This document shows positions 43,009 to 52,900 of a DNA stretch of 64,000 nt, one piece after another (within the stretch, counting starts at the first letter, position 1; every line of letters begins with the position of its first letter). This DNA is from Terrabacter sp. Root85 (GTDB lineage Bacteria > Actinomycetota > Actinomycetes > Actinomycetales > Dermatophilaceae), in contig NZ_LMIW01000008.1 in assembly GCF_001429185.1 (NCBI RefSeq), positions 1-64,000 on the forward strand, read 5' to 3'. Made by a program: the position numbers and the translations under genes. The notes beneath the pieces are model-generated. The model was not told the origin of the DNA and made no database searches. It was given only the letters and a program-made list of their open reading frames with translations.

Positions 43009-44181
43009 ATGAGTGCGTTGCCCACCAGCCAGCTCTTCGACCCCAGCGACCCGGTCTTCCGGGCCCACGTGGGCGGGAAGCTCGGGGTACACGCCACGTC
43101 GGAGCTGCGCGATGCTGCCGACCTCTCCCTCCTCTACACGCCGGGGGTCGCCCAGGTCTCCCTCGCCATCGCGGCCGACCCGACGCTGGCCGCCGTCTAT
43201 ACGAGCCGACGCAACACTGTCGCCGTCGTCAGTGACGGCACCGCAGTCCTCGGGCTCGGCGACGTCGGACCGCTGGCCGCCATGCCCGTGATGGAGGGCA
43301 AGGCGGTGCTCTTCAAGCACTTCGCCGACGTCGACGCCGTCCCCGTCTGCATGGAGACCGGCAGCGTCGACGAGATCGTCGACGCGGTGGCGCGGATCGC
43401 ACCGACGTACGGCGGCATCAACCTCGAGGACATCTCGGCGCCGCGGTGCTTCGAGATCGAGTGCCGGCTCCAGGACCGTCTCGACATCCCGGTCTTCCAC
43501 GACGACCAGCACGGCACGGCGGTCGTGGCCCTGGCCGCCCTGCTCAACGCGGTCAGGGTCGTCGACAAGGACCTCGCCGACCTCACGGTCGTCGTCTCCG
43601 GCGCCGGTGCCGCCGGTGTCGCCGTGAGCCGGATCCTCGTGTCGGCCGGCGTGGGCGACGTGGTCGTCGTCGACTCCCGGGGCGTGCTCGGTCCCGACCG
43701 TGACGACCTGGCCGCCCACAAGCGCGAGCTCCGGGAGGTGACCAACCGGTACGGGGTGACCGGCGCCATCGGCGACGCGCTCTCCGGGGCCGACGTCCTC
43801 ATCGGCGTCTCCGGGGGCACGGTCGCCGAGCGCGACCTCCTGCGGATGGCACCGCGCGCGATCATCTTCGCGCTCGCCAACCCCGACCCCGAGGTGCACC
43901 CGGCCGTCGCCGCCCGCTTCGCCGAGGTGGTCGCGACCGGCCGCTCCGACTTCCCGAACCAGATCAACAACGTCCTCGCCTTCCCCGGCATCTTCCGCGG
44001 CGCACTCGACTCTGGGGCCCGCCGGATCACCGAGGAGATGAAGCTCGCGGCAGCGCATGCCATCGCCGGGCTCGTCGACGCACCGACGGCCGACCGGATC
44101 GTGCCGAGCGTGTTCGACGAGCGCGTGGCGCCGGCCGTGGCCGAGGCCGTCTCGGGCCGGGTCCTCGGGGGAGTGCGTTAG
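43009..44181 (+). CDS. NAD(P)-dependent malic enzyme
   Basis: The product is 390 aa and converts malate to pyruvate and CO2. It has the short bacterial form: [31 protein letters not shown] (catalytic Lys region), [18 protein letters not shown] and [11 protein letters not shown] (metal-binding Asp). The Rossmann motif [15 protein letters not shown] follows. ATG 43009 behind GAGGTG fits the family start. A short GC hairpin (GAGGGC-GCCT-GCCCTC near 42963-42978) precedes the gene. Its stop overlaps the stop of convergent bioN by 4 bp. Confidence 0.93.
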   Translation: MSALPTSQLFDPSDPVFRAHVGGKLGVHATSELRDAADLSLLYTPGVAQVSLAIAADPTLAAVYTSRRNTVAVVSDGTAVLGLGDVGPLAAMPVMEGKAVLFKHFADVDAVPVCMETGSVDEIVDAVARIAPTYGGINLEDISAPRCFEIECRLQDRLDIPVFHDDQHGTAVVALAALLNAVRVVDKDLADLTVVVSGAGAAGVAVSRILVSAGVGDVVVVDSRGVLGPDRDDLAAHKRELREVTNRYGVTGAIGDALSGADVLIGVSGGTVAERDLLRMAPRAIIFALANPDPEVHPAVAARFAEVVATGRSDFPNQINNVLAFPGIFRGALDSGARRITEEMKLAAAHAIAGLVDAPTADRIVPSVFDERVAPAVAEAVSGRVLGGVR

Positions 44182-44846
44182 CCGGCCGACCGTGACGACG
44201 CTCCCGGTCCGTCCGGGCCGGGAGCGTCGTCGTCGGCCGGGTCGGTGAGTCCTCTGGCCGCGAGGGCCTCACCCGTCGAGCGTGCGAAGGCGACGACGTG
44301 CACGACCGTCGGCACGACGACGGCCCGTGGGTTGCGGTCGAGACCTCGGGCGCGGGCCGACTCGCGCACGCTGGAGAACGACCCCGCCACCCAGGGCACC
44401 GAGCGCACGACGACGCCGAGGGTGAGTGCCACGACCTCGGGGTCGACGACGCGGCGCAGCGGGCGGGCCGCCCGCACCACGCCGTCGAGCAGGTCGGTGA
44501 CCGGCGTCGTCGCCGTGAGGATGCCCGCCGCGACGAACGCGTTGACGATGCCGAGGACGACGCGGACGGCATACGCGAGGTCGCGCGACCACCACTGGAA
44601 GGCCAGCAGGACGACGAGGACGGGGAGGAGGCCACGCATCGAGCGCACGAGGCGGCGCGCCGGGAGGCGCGCTGCCAGCACGACCCCGACCAGGACGACG
44701 GTCGTGACGGCGAGCGGCCACACCGACTGCGCGAACCAAGGCGTCGCCCCGACGACGAGGACGCCGACGAGCTTGAGCCACAGAGGCATTCGATGCACCA
44801 CCGACGTGCCGGGGACGTGCGCCGTGAACAGGCCGGGACCGTTCAC
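44178..44846 (-). CDS. bioN: Biotin ECF transporter T component BioN
   Basis: The product is 222 aa with four or five hydrophobic helices. The EcfT coupling signatures [12 protein letters not shown] (ArgGly motif) and [14 protein letters not shown] lie in the C-terminal cytoplasmic part. The start GTG 44846 overlaps the bioM stop as GTGA. Its extreme 3' coding sequence also contains the hairpin that probably terminates the convergent malic-enzyme transcript. Confidence 0.9.
   Translation of the reverse strand: MNGPGLFTAHVPGTSVVHRMPLWLKLVGVLVVGATPWFAQSVWPLAVTTVVLVGVVLAARLPARRLVRSMRGLLPVLVVLLAFQWWSRDLAYAVRVVLGIVNAFVAAGILTATTPVTDLLDGVVRAARPLRRVVDPEVVALTLGVVVRSVPWVAGSFSSVRESARARGLDRNPRAVVVPTVVHVVAFARSTGEALAARGLTDPADDDAPGPDGPGASSRSAG
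44182..44240. terminator. Long inverted repeat inside the bioN 3' end, terminator for malic enzyme
   Basis: CCGGCCGAC-CGT-GACGACGCTCCCGG and CCGGGAGCGTCGTC-GT-CGGCCGG pair over more than 20 bp with a small internal loop, starting at the malic-enzyme stop codon. Confidence 0.75.
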
Positions 44847-45553
44847 GTGGCGTCGGACAGCGCGAGGTAGCGCTCCACGGCCGTCGCCGGCTCACCGTCG
44901 AAGACGATGCGCCCCTCGTCGACGACGAGGGTCCGGTCGGCGTGGAGGGCGAGCTCGAGGTCGTGGGTCGCGACGACGACGGACTGGGGGAGCGAGTCGA
45001 GCAGGGAGCGCAGCCGGAGGGTGTTGCGTCGGTCGAGGAGCGTCGTCGGCTCGTCGAGGACGAGCAGACCCGGTTCGGTGGCGAGGACGACGGCGAGGGC
45101 CATGAGCTGACGCTCACCCCCGGACAGGTCGTAGACGCTCTGGTCGGCGAGGGGGGCCAGTCCGAAGCGCTCGAGCACCCGCTCGGCGGCGGCCCGGCGC
45201 TCGGTGCGCGACCGGTGCAGGCGCCGCAGGGAGAGCTCGACGTCCTCGCGCCCCGTGGGCATGACGAGCTGCGAGATCGGGTCGGTGAAGGCGAACGCGA
45301 CGCGGCGGCGCACGCGGGCCCCGTGACGCACCGTGTCGAGGGCGTCGACGGTGACGGTGCCCGACGTCGGGGTGACGAGACCGTTGAGGAGGCGGAGCAA
45401 CGTCGACTTGCCCGACCCGTTGGCGCCGATGACCGTCACCCGCGACTCGGTCAGGACGAGGTCGACGGGACCGAGGATGGTGCGCGTCCGCTGCCCGGGC
45501 GAACCGTCGACGGGCACGGTCACCGTCGCGGCCTCGAGGCGGACCTCCGTCAC
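44843..45553 (-). CDS. bioM: Biotin ECF transporter ATP-binding protein BioM
   Basis: This 236-aa ABC ATPase has Walker A GANGSGKST, a Q-loop region DPISQLVMP, signature LSGGERQLMAL, Walker B LLVLDEPT, and the switch ATHD. Its position between bioY and bioN makes it the energising subunit of the biotin uptake complex rather than a general ECF ATPase. The GTG start at 45553 lies 7 bp after the bioY stop. Confidence 0.92.
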   Translation of the reverse strand: MTEVRLEAATVTVPVDGSPGQRTRTILGPVDLVLTESRVTVIGANGSGKSTLLRLLNGLVTPTSGTVTVDALDTVRHGARVRRRVAFAFTDPISQLVMPTGREDVELSLRRLHRSRTERRAAAERVLERFGLAPLADQSVYDLSGGERQLMALAVVLATEPGLLVLDEPTTLLDRRNTLRLRSLLDSLPQSVVVATHDLELALHADRTLVVDEGRIVFDGEPATAVERYLALSDAT

Positions 45554-45560
45554 GGACGGG

Positions 45561-46274
45561 TCACGCGCTGGGGCGCCGCGGGCGCACGAGGACGTCCGGG
45601 AAGGCGCGGTGCACGGCGACGGCGGCGACGACCGCGACGACGTCCTTGACGAGGTCGCCCGGGAGGAAGGGCAGGTCCGCGCTGATCGCGGCCGACAGCG
45701 GCAGCCGGAGGTTGACCATGAGCCCGACGACCCCGAGCGCGTGGACGACCGCGACGGTCGTCGCGAAGGAGGCGAGCAGGAGCAGTGGCACCCAGAGCGA
45801 CCGGTTGGTGCGGCGGACGACCACGCGGGCGGCAACCCCCACGACGAGCGCCGCGACGAGGAACGACACGAGGTAGCCGGCCGTCGGTCCGCTCAGCACC
45901 TGCAGGCCGGACTGACCCCGGCTGAAGACCGGCAGCCCGACGAAGCCGAGCAGCAGGTAGAGCGCCACGGCGAGGCCGCCGCGGAGGGGCCCGAGCACGA
46001 GCCCGGTGAGCACGACTGCGAGGGTCTGCAGCGTGATCGGCACCCCGAACCCGCCCACGGGGATGCCGGGCACGACGGCGGCCGCGACGAGGAGCGCCGT
46101 GAAGACGGCGACGAGAGCGACCGACTGCGCGTCGACGCCGTGGGTCTGCTGACCGGCGCCGCGATCGCCGGCCCGGGAGGCCTGGCCGGTCGTGGTGGCG
46201 CTCGACTCGGCACGGTCCCGGGTCGCCGTCGTCGTCTGCGCGGGCTCGTGGCGCACGGGGGTGTTGTCGGTCAC
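45561..46274 (-). CDS. bioY: Biotin ECF transporter S component BioY
   Basis: The product is 237 aa. After a 50-residue Thr/Ala/Arg-rich N-terminus come six membrane helices. BioY hallmarks are VPITLQTLAVVLTGLVLGPLRG, LPVFSRGQSGLQVLSGPTAGYL (biotin-binding loop) and FLPGDLVKDVVAVVAAVAVHR. GTG 46274 is the likely start. It is the first gene of bioYMN. Since no biotin synthesis gene is in view, scavenging may be the main biotin source, but that cannot be judged from one window. Confidence 0.93.
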   Translation of the reverse strand: MTDNTPVRHEPAQTTTATRDRAESSATTTGQASRAGDRGAGQQTHGVDAQSVALVAVFTALLVAAAVVPGIPVGGFGVPITLQTLAVVLTGLVLGPLRGGLAVALYLLLGFVGLPVFSRGQSGLQVLSGPTAGYLVSFLVAALVVGVAARVVVRRTNRSLWVPLLLLASFATTVAVVHALGVVGLMVNLRLPLSAAISADLPFLPGDLVKDVVAVVAAVAVHRAFPDVLVRPRRPSA

Positions 46275-46326
46275 GGGCAGGACCCTACCGGGGCGCCGTT
46301 CGGCCTCCGGTCACTATGGTGCTGGA

Positions 46327-47298
46327 ATGCTCGCTGCCTACGCCGCCGGTCAGTCCGCCTCCGACCCGCTCTCCGGTCTCGTCGTCGGGGACCGCCCCGA
46401 TCCGGAGGCCCGCCCGGGCTGGACCGTCGTCGACCTGCGCGCCGCCGCGCTCAACCACCACGACGTGTGGTCGCTGCGTGGCGTCGGCCTCGCGGCGGAC
46501 CGGCTGCCGATGGTCCTCGGCTGCGATGGCGCCGGGGTCGACGCCGACGGAAACGAGGTCATCGTCCACGCCGTCGTCCCCTCGGAGGGCTGGCGCGGCG
46601 ACGAGACCCTCGACCCGCGACGCACCCTCCTGTCAGAGCTGCACGACGGCACCCTCGCCGAGAAGGTCCTCGTCCCCGAGGGCAACGTCGTGCCGAAGCC
46701 GGCGTCGATGTCGTGGGAGACGGCTGCCTGCCTCTCGACGGCGTGGCTCACGGCATATCGCATGCTCTTCACCAACTCCGGAGTGCAGCCGGGCGGCACT
46801 GTGCTCGTCCAGGGCGCCGGTGGCGGTGTCGCCACGGCGCTCATCCAGCTCGGCTCGGCCGCCGGCTACCGGATGTGGGCCACCTCCCGCGACGAAGCCC
46901 GGGGTCAGCGGGCCCTCGAGATCGGCGCTGACCGCGTCTTCGGCTCGGGCGAGCGGCTGCCCGACCGCGTCGACGCCGTCATGGAGACCGTCGGCGCGGC
47001 GACGTGGTCGCACTCGGTCAACTCGCTCCGCCCCGGCGGGACGATCGTCATCTCCGGGGCGACGTCCGGCGACGCCCCGGCGAAGGCCGAGCTGACGAAG
47101 ATCTTCTTCAAGCAGCTGCGCGTCGTCGGCTCGACGATGGGCACCCGCGAGGAGCTCGGGCAGCTGGCCCGCCTCGTCGAGCAGGCACGCATCGAGCCGG
47201 TCGTCGACTCGGTCCTGCCACTCGCCCGGGCCCGTGACGGCTTCGCACGGATGGTCGACGGCGACGTCTTCGGCAAGGTCGTCTTCACCGTCGGGTGA
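46327..47298 (+). CDS. Zinc-binding dehydrogenase family oxidoreductase
   Basis: The product is 323 aa of the medium-chain dehydrogenase fold. The GroES-like part is ALNHHDVWSLRGVG...MVLGCDGAGVD. The Rossmann nucleotide loop is VQGAGGGVATALIQLGSAAGY. Catalytic and structural zinc cysteines are not evident, so it is probably a quinone-oxidoreductase-like NADPH enzyme. It is divergent from bioY and convergent with fbiB. The substrate is unknown. Confidence 0.88.
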   Translation: MLAAYAAGQSASDPLSGLVVGDRPDPEARPGWTVVDLRAAALNHHDVWSLRGVGLAADRLPMVLGCDGAGVDADGNEVIVHAVVPSEGWRGDETLDPRRTLLSELHDGTLAEKVLVPEGNVVPKPASMSWETAACLSTAWLTAYRMLFTNSGVQPGGTVLVQGAGGGVATALIQLGSAAGYRMWATSRDEARGQRALEIGADRVFGSGERLPDRVDAVMETVGAATWSHSVNSLRPGGTIVISGATSGDAPAKAELTKIFFKQLRVVGSTMGTREELGQLARLVEQARIEPVVDSVLPLARARDGFARMVDGDVFGKVVFTVG

Positions 47299-47332
47299 CG
47301 TCCGCGGGTTCGTCCCGCCCTGCCCCCGGAGG

Positions 47333-48391
47333 TCACGACCCGTGCGCGCCCGAGACGTGCACGACCGCCGACAGGCCGTCCGCCGACGGCGAGCCGGCCT
47401 CGCCGACCAGCCACTCGCACCACAGCGCGGCCCGCAGCCGGGCGACGAGCTGTCCGAGCTCGTAGGGGCTCTCGGCGCCGAGGGTGACCGAGAGCCGGCC
47501 CACGTCGGCGGTGCCCGACTCGACGCCGTGCAGCGCAGCGCGAACCGCCCGGGACACCGCGTCGAGGCGGGTGTCGGTGCCGGCGGGGGCGATGCCCACG
47601 GCAACGGCCTCCGGGCTGCCCGGCTCGATGCCCAGAGCGGCACGCACGGCCTCGACGCGTCCGTAGCCGAACCAGTCCCCGGGGCCGGTGCGCACGAGGT
47701 CGCGTCCTCGGGGGTGGGACTCGAGGGGCTCGTCGACGAGGATCCCCGGCAGCCCCCGCAGCACGGCGGCGGGCACGGCGGACACCTTGCCCTTCGCGAG
47801 GTCTGCCGCGGCGGCGATCTCGTCGGCGACCGCGCGGGTCGTTACCTCGAGCGGCTTGCCGTCGGCGTCGGTGCCCCCGCGCAGGTCGTCGAGGACGCGC
47901 AGCCCGTGGGCGCCGAGGGCGAAGTCGACCTGTCCGACGCGCCAGGCACGTCCGGCGGTGTCGCTCAGGACCACCCCGACTCGGACGCCGTGCCGCGCGA
48001 CGAGGGCGTCATGGACCTGCTCACAGATGCCGTCGGGGTCGTGGGGGAGCAGCAGCCACCCGCCGCGCGCCCCCGTGTTGGAGCCGTCGACACCCGCAGC
48101 CGCCATGATGGGCCCGGCCTTGGCGCGGACGATCCGCGTGACGCGGTCGCCCACCGAACGCTCGGCGACGACGTACTCGGTCTCGCCGTGCACGACGCGG
48201 TCCTTGTCGGGGTCGTGCGTCACGAGACCGAGGGCCTTGCTCGCGATCTTGCTCGAGACGACGACGACGTCGCCGTCGGCGAGCCGGATGCCCGCGTGGT
48301 CGAGACCGACCTGGAGCACATCGGCGAGGTCGTCCCCCTCGCGCACCTCGGGTATGCCGGTGAGCGGGGTGATCGTGATCGGCGCGGTCAC
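47333..48391 (-). CDS. fbiB: Coenzyme F420-0:L-glutamate ligase (FbiB/CofE)
   Basis: The product is 352 aa. Residues 1-240 match CofE (ADGDVVVVSSKIASKALG, LPHDPDGICEQVHDAL, VVLSDTAGRAWRVGQVDFALGAHGLRVLDD, LEVTTRAVADEIAAAADL). Mycobacterial FbiB carries a C-terminal nitroreductase-like domain of about 200 residues; here only about 110 residues follow (DWFGYGRVEAVRAALGI...), without clear FMN-binding motifs. The GTG start overlaps the fbiA stop as GTGA. It adds glutamates to F420-0. Confidence 0.92.
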   Translation of the reverse strand: MTAPITITPLTGIPEVREGDDLADVLQVGLDHAGIRLADGDVVVVSSKIASKALGLVTHDPDKDRVVHGETEYVVAERSVGDRVTRIVRAKAGPIMAAAGVDGSNTGARGGWLLLPHDPDGICEQVHDALVARHGVRVGVVLSDTAGRAWRVGQVDFALGAHGLRVLDDLRGGTDADGKPLEVTTRAVADEIAAAADLAKGKVSAVPAAVLRGLPGILVDEPLESHPRGRDLVRTGPGDWFGYGRVEAVRAALGIEPGSPEAVAVGIAPAGTDTRLDAVSRAVRAALHGVESGTADVGRLSVTLGAESPYELGQLVARLRAALWCEWLVGEAGSPSADGLSAVVHVSGAHGS

Positions 48392-49392
48392 GCCCGGGCT
48401 CGCTCCGTGCGCAGCCGCAGACCGAGGTCGAGGGCCGCCCCGGCCATGTCGGCCGCCGCCTCGACCGAGCTCATGAGCAGCGGGCGGCGCAGGACCTCGA
48501 GACCCCGGCGTGCCGGCATGGGGTCGTCCTCGTCGACGAGCCAGCCGTCGAGGAAGTCGGCGTAGAGCCCGGCGACGCCGGCGCTCGACTCCTCGACCCC
48601 GATCGTGCGCAGGCACACGTCGGCGTGGCCCCGCACCGGGCGCCCGCCGACGAGGGGGGAGACCCCGACGACCGGCGCGCGGGTGCCGCGCAGCGCGTCG
48701 CGCACACCCGGGACGCCGAGGATGATGCCGATCGAGACGACGGGGTTGCTCGGCGGCAGGATGACGACGTCGGCCTCGCGGATCGCGTCGAGCACGCCGG
48801 GAGCCGGCGTGGCCCGGTCGAGGCCGGCCACGACGAACCGGTCGGCTGTGAGCTCTGCGCGGTGGCGCACCCACCACTCCTGGAAGTGGATCGCCCGCTG
48901 CTCGCCGTCCTGCTCGACGACGACGTGCGTCTCGACGGGGGTGTCGGTCATCGGCAGGAGGCGTACGCCGAGCTCACCGAGCCCCCAGCGTTCGGAGAGC
49001 CGCTCGACGACGCCGCTCAGCGGCATACCCTGGCCGAGCAGCTGCGAGCGGTAGACGTGGGTGCCGAAGTCCCTGTCTCCCAAGGTGAACCACTGTGGCT
49101 CGGCGCCGAGCGCGGCGAGCTCCTCGGCGAGGTGGTGCGACTCGTCGGCGCGCCCCCAGCCCTGCCCCTCGTGGATGCCTCCGCCCAGGGTGTAGAGCAG
49201 CGTGTCGATGTCGGGGCACACCCGCAGGCCGAAGAGCGTGATGTCGTCGCCGGTGTTGCCGATGACCGTCAGCTCGAGCGGATCGGGGCGGTCGGGATCG
49301 GCGACCAGTGGGTAGGTCTGTCGGGCGTGGTGGAGCAGGCCCCGGAGGAACCGGGCGCCGCCGACTCCTCCGGCCAGGGCGGTGATGCGCAT
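48388..49392 (-). CDS. fbiA: 2-phospho-L-lactate (or phosphoenolpyruvate) transferase FbiA/CofD
   Basis: The product is 334 aa. The N-terminal GGVGGARFLRGL and TVIGNTGDDITLFGLRVCPDIDT are the CofD/FbiA signatures, with ILPPSNPVVSIGIIL later. It transfers the phosphoenolpyruvyl or phospholactyl group to Fo in coenzyme F420 synthesis. Together with fbiB it forms a two-gene operon divergent from whiB2, the same arrangement as in mycobacteria. ATG 49392 is an unambiguous start. Confidence 0.95.
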   Translation of the reverse strand: MRITALAGGVGGARFLRGLLHHARQTYPLVADPDRPDPLELTVIGNTGDDITLFGLRVCPDIDTLLYTLGGGIHEGQGWGRADESHHLAEELAALGAEPQWFTLGDRDFGTHVYRSQLLGQGMPLSGVVERLSERWGLGELGVRLLPMTDTPVETHVVVEQDGEQRAIHFQEWWVRHRAELTADRFVVAGLDRATPAPGVLDAIREADVVILPPSNPVVSIGIILGVPGVRDALRGTRAPVVGVSPLVGGRPVRGHADVCLRTIGVEESSAGVAGLYADFLDGWLVDEDDPMPARRGLEVLRRPLLMSSVEAAADMAGAALDLGLRLRTERARA

Positions 49393-49477
49393 GCGCCGAT
49401 CCTCTCAGCAGTCTGCCCCCGTCCCGTCGTGCGGGGTCGGCCCGGACATTTCGAACCTGCGAATATCACCAACGGGC

Positions 49478-49507
49478 TTGACGTAGGGCATATGACACGC
49501 ATGTAAT
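49478..49507 (+). promoter_or_regulatory. Probable whiB2 promoter
   Basis: TTGACG (49478-49483), 18 bp, then TGTAAT (49502-49507) lies in an AT-rich stretch between fbiA and whiB2. It predicts a leader of roughly 125 nt. Both hexamers match the vegetative consensus at five of six positions. Confidence 0.7.
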
Positions 49508-49636
49508 TTCATTGTTGTATTCGGTCGGGGTTGGATCGCTGGGAATCTTGGACGCATTTGTCCGGAACCTCCGGAGAACGGTGCCGCTCGGTGCGACAGT
49601 GCTGACACAAAGTGCAGTCAGGGTCGAGGAGGGGTC

Positions 49637-49903
49637 ATGCACGAGTTGATGGTGGTTTGGTCGGACACGGGCGAGCAGGAGGGTGAGCTCTCCTGGCAGG
49701 AGCGTTCGCTCTGCGCCCAGACCGACCCGGAGGCGTTCTTCCCTGAGAAGGGCGGCTCCACCCGCGAGGCCAAGAAGGTCTGCGTGGGATGCGAGGTGCG
49801 ATCCGAGTGCCTCGAGTACGCCCTGTCCAATGACGAGAGATTCGGCATCTGGGGCGGACTGTCCGAGCGAGAGCGCCGCAAGCTGAAGAAGCGCGCGGTC
49901 TGA
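49637..49903 (+). CDS. whiB2: WhiB-family transcriptional regulator WhiB2 (WhmD)
   Basis: The product is 88 aa. Cluster ligands are Cys26, Cys49, Cys52 and Cys58. RFGIWGGLSERERRKLKKR forms the turn and basic tail. There is no AT-hook. The genomic position (fbiA on one side, cell-envelope genes on the other) points to WhiB2, which controls septation and sporulation genes with WhiA-like partners in relatives. GAGGAGG precedes ATG 49637. Confidence 0.92.
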   Translation: MHELMVVWSDTGEQEGELSWQERSLCAQTDPEAFFPEKGGSTREAKKVCVGCEVRSECLEYALSNDERFGIWGGLSERERRKLKKRAV

Positions 49904-49940
49904 TCGTGAGGTTCCAGCCCGGCACCTCGCTGGTGTCCGG

Positions 49941-52900
49941 GTGCAGGTAGCCGCTGTGCCCGACGAGCTCGCCGAAGACCTGAGCACCCCCGCTGGCGCG
50001 GGGAGTGCGTCGTCCGTGTCGTTGTCCGCCCCTCCCTCCACCGGGCAGCGACCGAACGGAACGGTCGACGCGATCGTCGTCGTGCACAACGGAGCTGCGT
50101 GGCTGGCGCAGTGTCTCGACGGCCTGGCCGCCCAGACACTGCCGCCAGCGCGGCTCGTCATCGTCGACGTCGCGAGCAGCGACACGTCGAACGCCATCGC
50201 GCGCGCCCACACCGGCGTGCGTCGGGCGATCCCCTCCGTCGAGATCGTGCGTCTCGACGGCCGCGCGCCGATCGGTCGCGCCATCGACGCCGGTGTCGCG
50301 GCGCTCCCCGTCGGCGCCGACGCGTCCACGAGCTGGGTGTGGGTGCTCCACGACGACACCGTGCCGCGTGCCAACGCGCTCGCCCAGCTGCTCCAGGCCG
50401 GGCTCCGCTCGAAGTCCGTCGGGGTGGCCGGGCCCAAGATCGTCGACTGGGACGACCCGCGACGCCTCGTCGAGATGGGCATCCAGATCACCCGCACGGG
50501 CCGCCGCCTGGCCTCGCCCGCCCGCGGGGAGGCCGACCAGGGCCAGTACGACCACCGCGCGGACGTCCTCGCGGTGAGCACGAGCGGCATGCTCGTGCGA
50601 CGCTCCGCCTACGACGACATCGGTGGCTTCGACCCCGCGTTCGTCGAGCACGGAGCCGATCTCGACCTCGGCTGGCGGGCGCAGCTCGCCGGCCACCGCG
50701 TCATCGTCGTGCCGGGTGCGGTCGTGCGCGACGCGTCCGCCGGCATCGACGGTGAGCGACCGGGTGTCCCCAGGCCTCGTGAGCTCGAACGCCGCGGGCG
50801 CCGGGCCGCCCGACAGGTCACGCTGGCACGCTGCTCGCCGCTGGCCGCACCGTTCCTCGCCGTCTGGATGGCGCTGTCCGCCCTCGTGTCGTCCGTGACC
50901 CTGCTCGTGGCCAAGCGCCCGAGGCAGGCCTGGCGCGAGCTGACCGACGTCAGCGCGCTGCTCCACCCGTTCGCGACCCTCGGCGCCCGCTGGCGTGGAC
51001 GCCGGACCAAGCGGTTGCGTCGGGACCACCTCGGCACGCTCTTCGTCGCACCGGCCGTGGCCGCCCGCACCACCATCGACCACATCCAGGACGCCATCAC
51101 CCCCGAGCGCAGCCGCGCGCGGCGCGAGGCGGCCCTCACCACCGAGACCGGCCCCGTCGCCGACGACTCCGAGTCGCTCGACCACCTGCCGGCATCGCTG
51201 CCGCGTCGCATCGTCTCGCACCCCGGGTTCCTCGCCGTCCTCGCCGTGCTCGTCGCGACGACGGCCGCCTGGCGCGACGCCATCCGGGCCGGGGCGCTCT
51301 CACCCACGAACGCCGGCGTGGCCGGCGGCGAGCTGCGACCCGTGTCGACCGACGCCTCTGGCCTGTGGCACGCGTTCCGCGACGCCTGGCACGGCGCGGG
51401 ACTCGGCACCGGCGCCGAGTCCGGCCCCCATCTCGCCGTGCTCTCCGCCCTGACGTGGCTCGCCGAGCGGGTCCCCGGCGTCGCCGAGAGCCGGTCGAGC
51501 GCCGGGGTGACCATCGCCTGGCTGCTCTTCCTCACACCGGTGCTCGCGACGTGGTCGGCCTACCTCGCCGGACGCGTCGTCACCTCCTCGCGGGTCGCCC
51601 GGGCGCTGGGTGCCCTGGCCTGGGGCACGGCCGGCGTCGCCGCGACCGGCATCGCGCAGGGCCGGGTCGGCGTGGCCGTCGTCCACGTCCTGCTGCCCTT
51701 CGTCCTCGCCGGCTTCTGCCTCGCGGCCCGCCGCGACGGCACCTTCACCGCCTCCTTCGCGACGGCGCTCGCGACGGCGGTGGTCGGGGCCTTCGCGCCG
51801 CCGCTGCTCGCGCTCTCGGTCGTCGCGGCCCTGCTGCTCCTCGTCCTCGGCCCGGGCCTGCGCCGGGCCCGTGCTCTCGTCCTGCTCGTCGTGCCCACCG
51901 CGCTCCTCGGACCGTGGGTGGCCCAGTTCGTCGAGGACGCACGGCTGCTCCTCTCCGGTCCCGGCCTCGTCACGACCGTCGACGACCGCGGCCCGTCGGG
52001 GGTGCTCGCGCACGTCCTCGGCGAGCCGGGGGCGACCAGCTGGGCCGTGTGGCTCGGTGCGCCGCTCGTCGTGCTCGGGGTCCTCGGGCTCGCGACGCGG
52101 GGACGCAGCCGCGCCGAGTCCGTCGGTCTGCTCGTCGGTGGGGTGCTCGCGCTGCTCGGGCTCGCCGCCGCCCTATTGTCCGGGCGGGTCGTCCTCGGCT
52201 CGGCCGAGACCGGGGTCGGACAGTCCGCCACGGCACACCTCTGGGCGGGCGTCGGCGTGCAGCTCTGGCTGGCCGGCCTGCTCGTCGGGGTGCTGGCGGG
52301 CAGCAGGCCCGTGCTCGAGTCGCTGGCCCGTCCGGGTCGTCGCTGGGGGTTCGCCGCAGCCGTCGCCGCCGCGGCGCTCGCCGTCGTCCCGGTCCTGGCA
52401 AGCGCCGCCTCCTGGGGCGTCCAAGGAATCGGCCACACGCTCTCGGTGGGGCAGGCGACCCTCCCCGCCGTCGCGATCGAGCAGGGCAGCGGCCCGCTCG
52501 GCAACCGCCTGCTGCTCCTGCGCCCGTCCGACGACGTCGTGGACTTCGTCCTCGCCGGTCAGGAGCCGGGCGAGCTGCTGCGTGACCTCGACCGCACCCC
52601 CGACGCCGATGACGCGCCGCTCGTCGACGCCGTGGCCAACCTCGTGGGCGGCCGCGGGGCCGACTCCCTCGACTCCACCGCCCTGGCCCGCCTCGGCGTC
52701 GGCTTCGTGCAGGTGCGGGCGACGGCCGACTCCGCGCTCGCCCGCCGCCTCGACTCCTCCGGGGGTCTGAGCCGTCTCGGCACGAGCGAGCGCGGCATCC
52801 TCTGGAAGGTGCAGCCGCTGCCGGCCGCCGACGGCGGGGTCGCTGCGACCGCTCCGTCCCGGGCCCGCCTCGTCGACGCCGACGGAGCGCTGCTGCGGGT

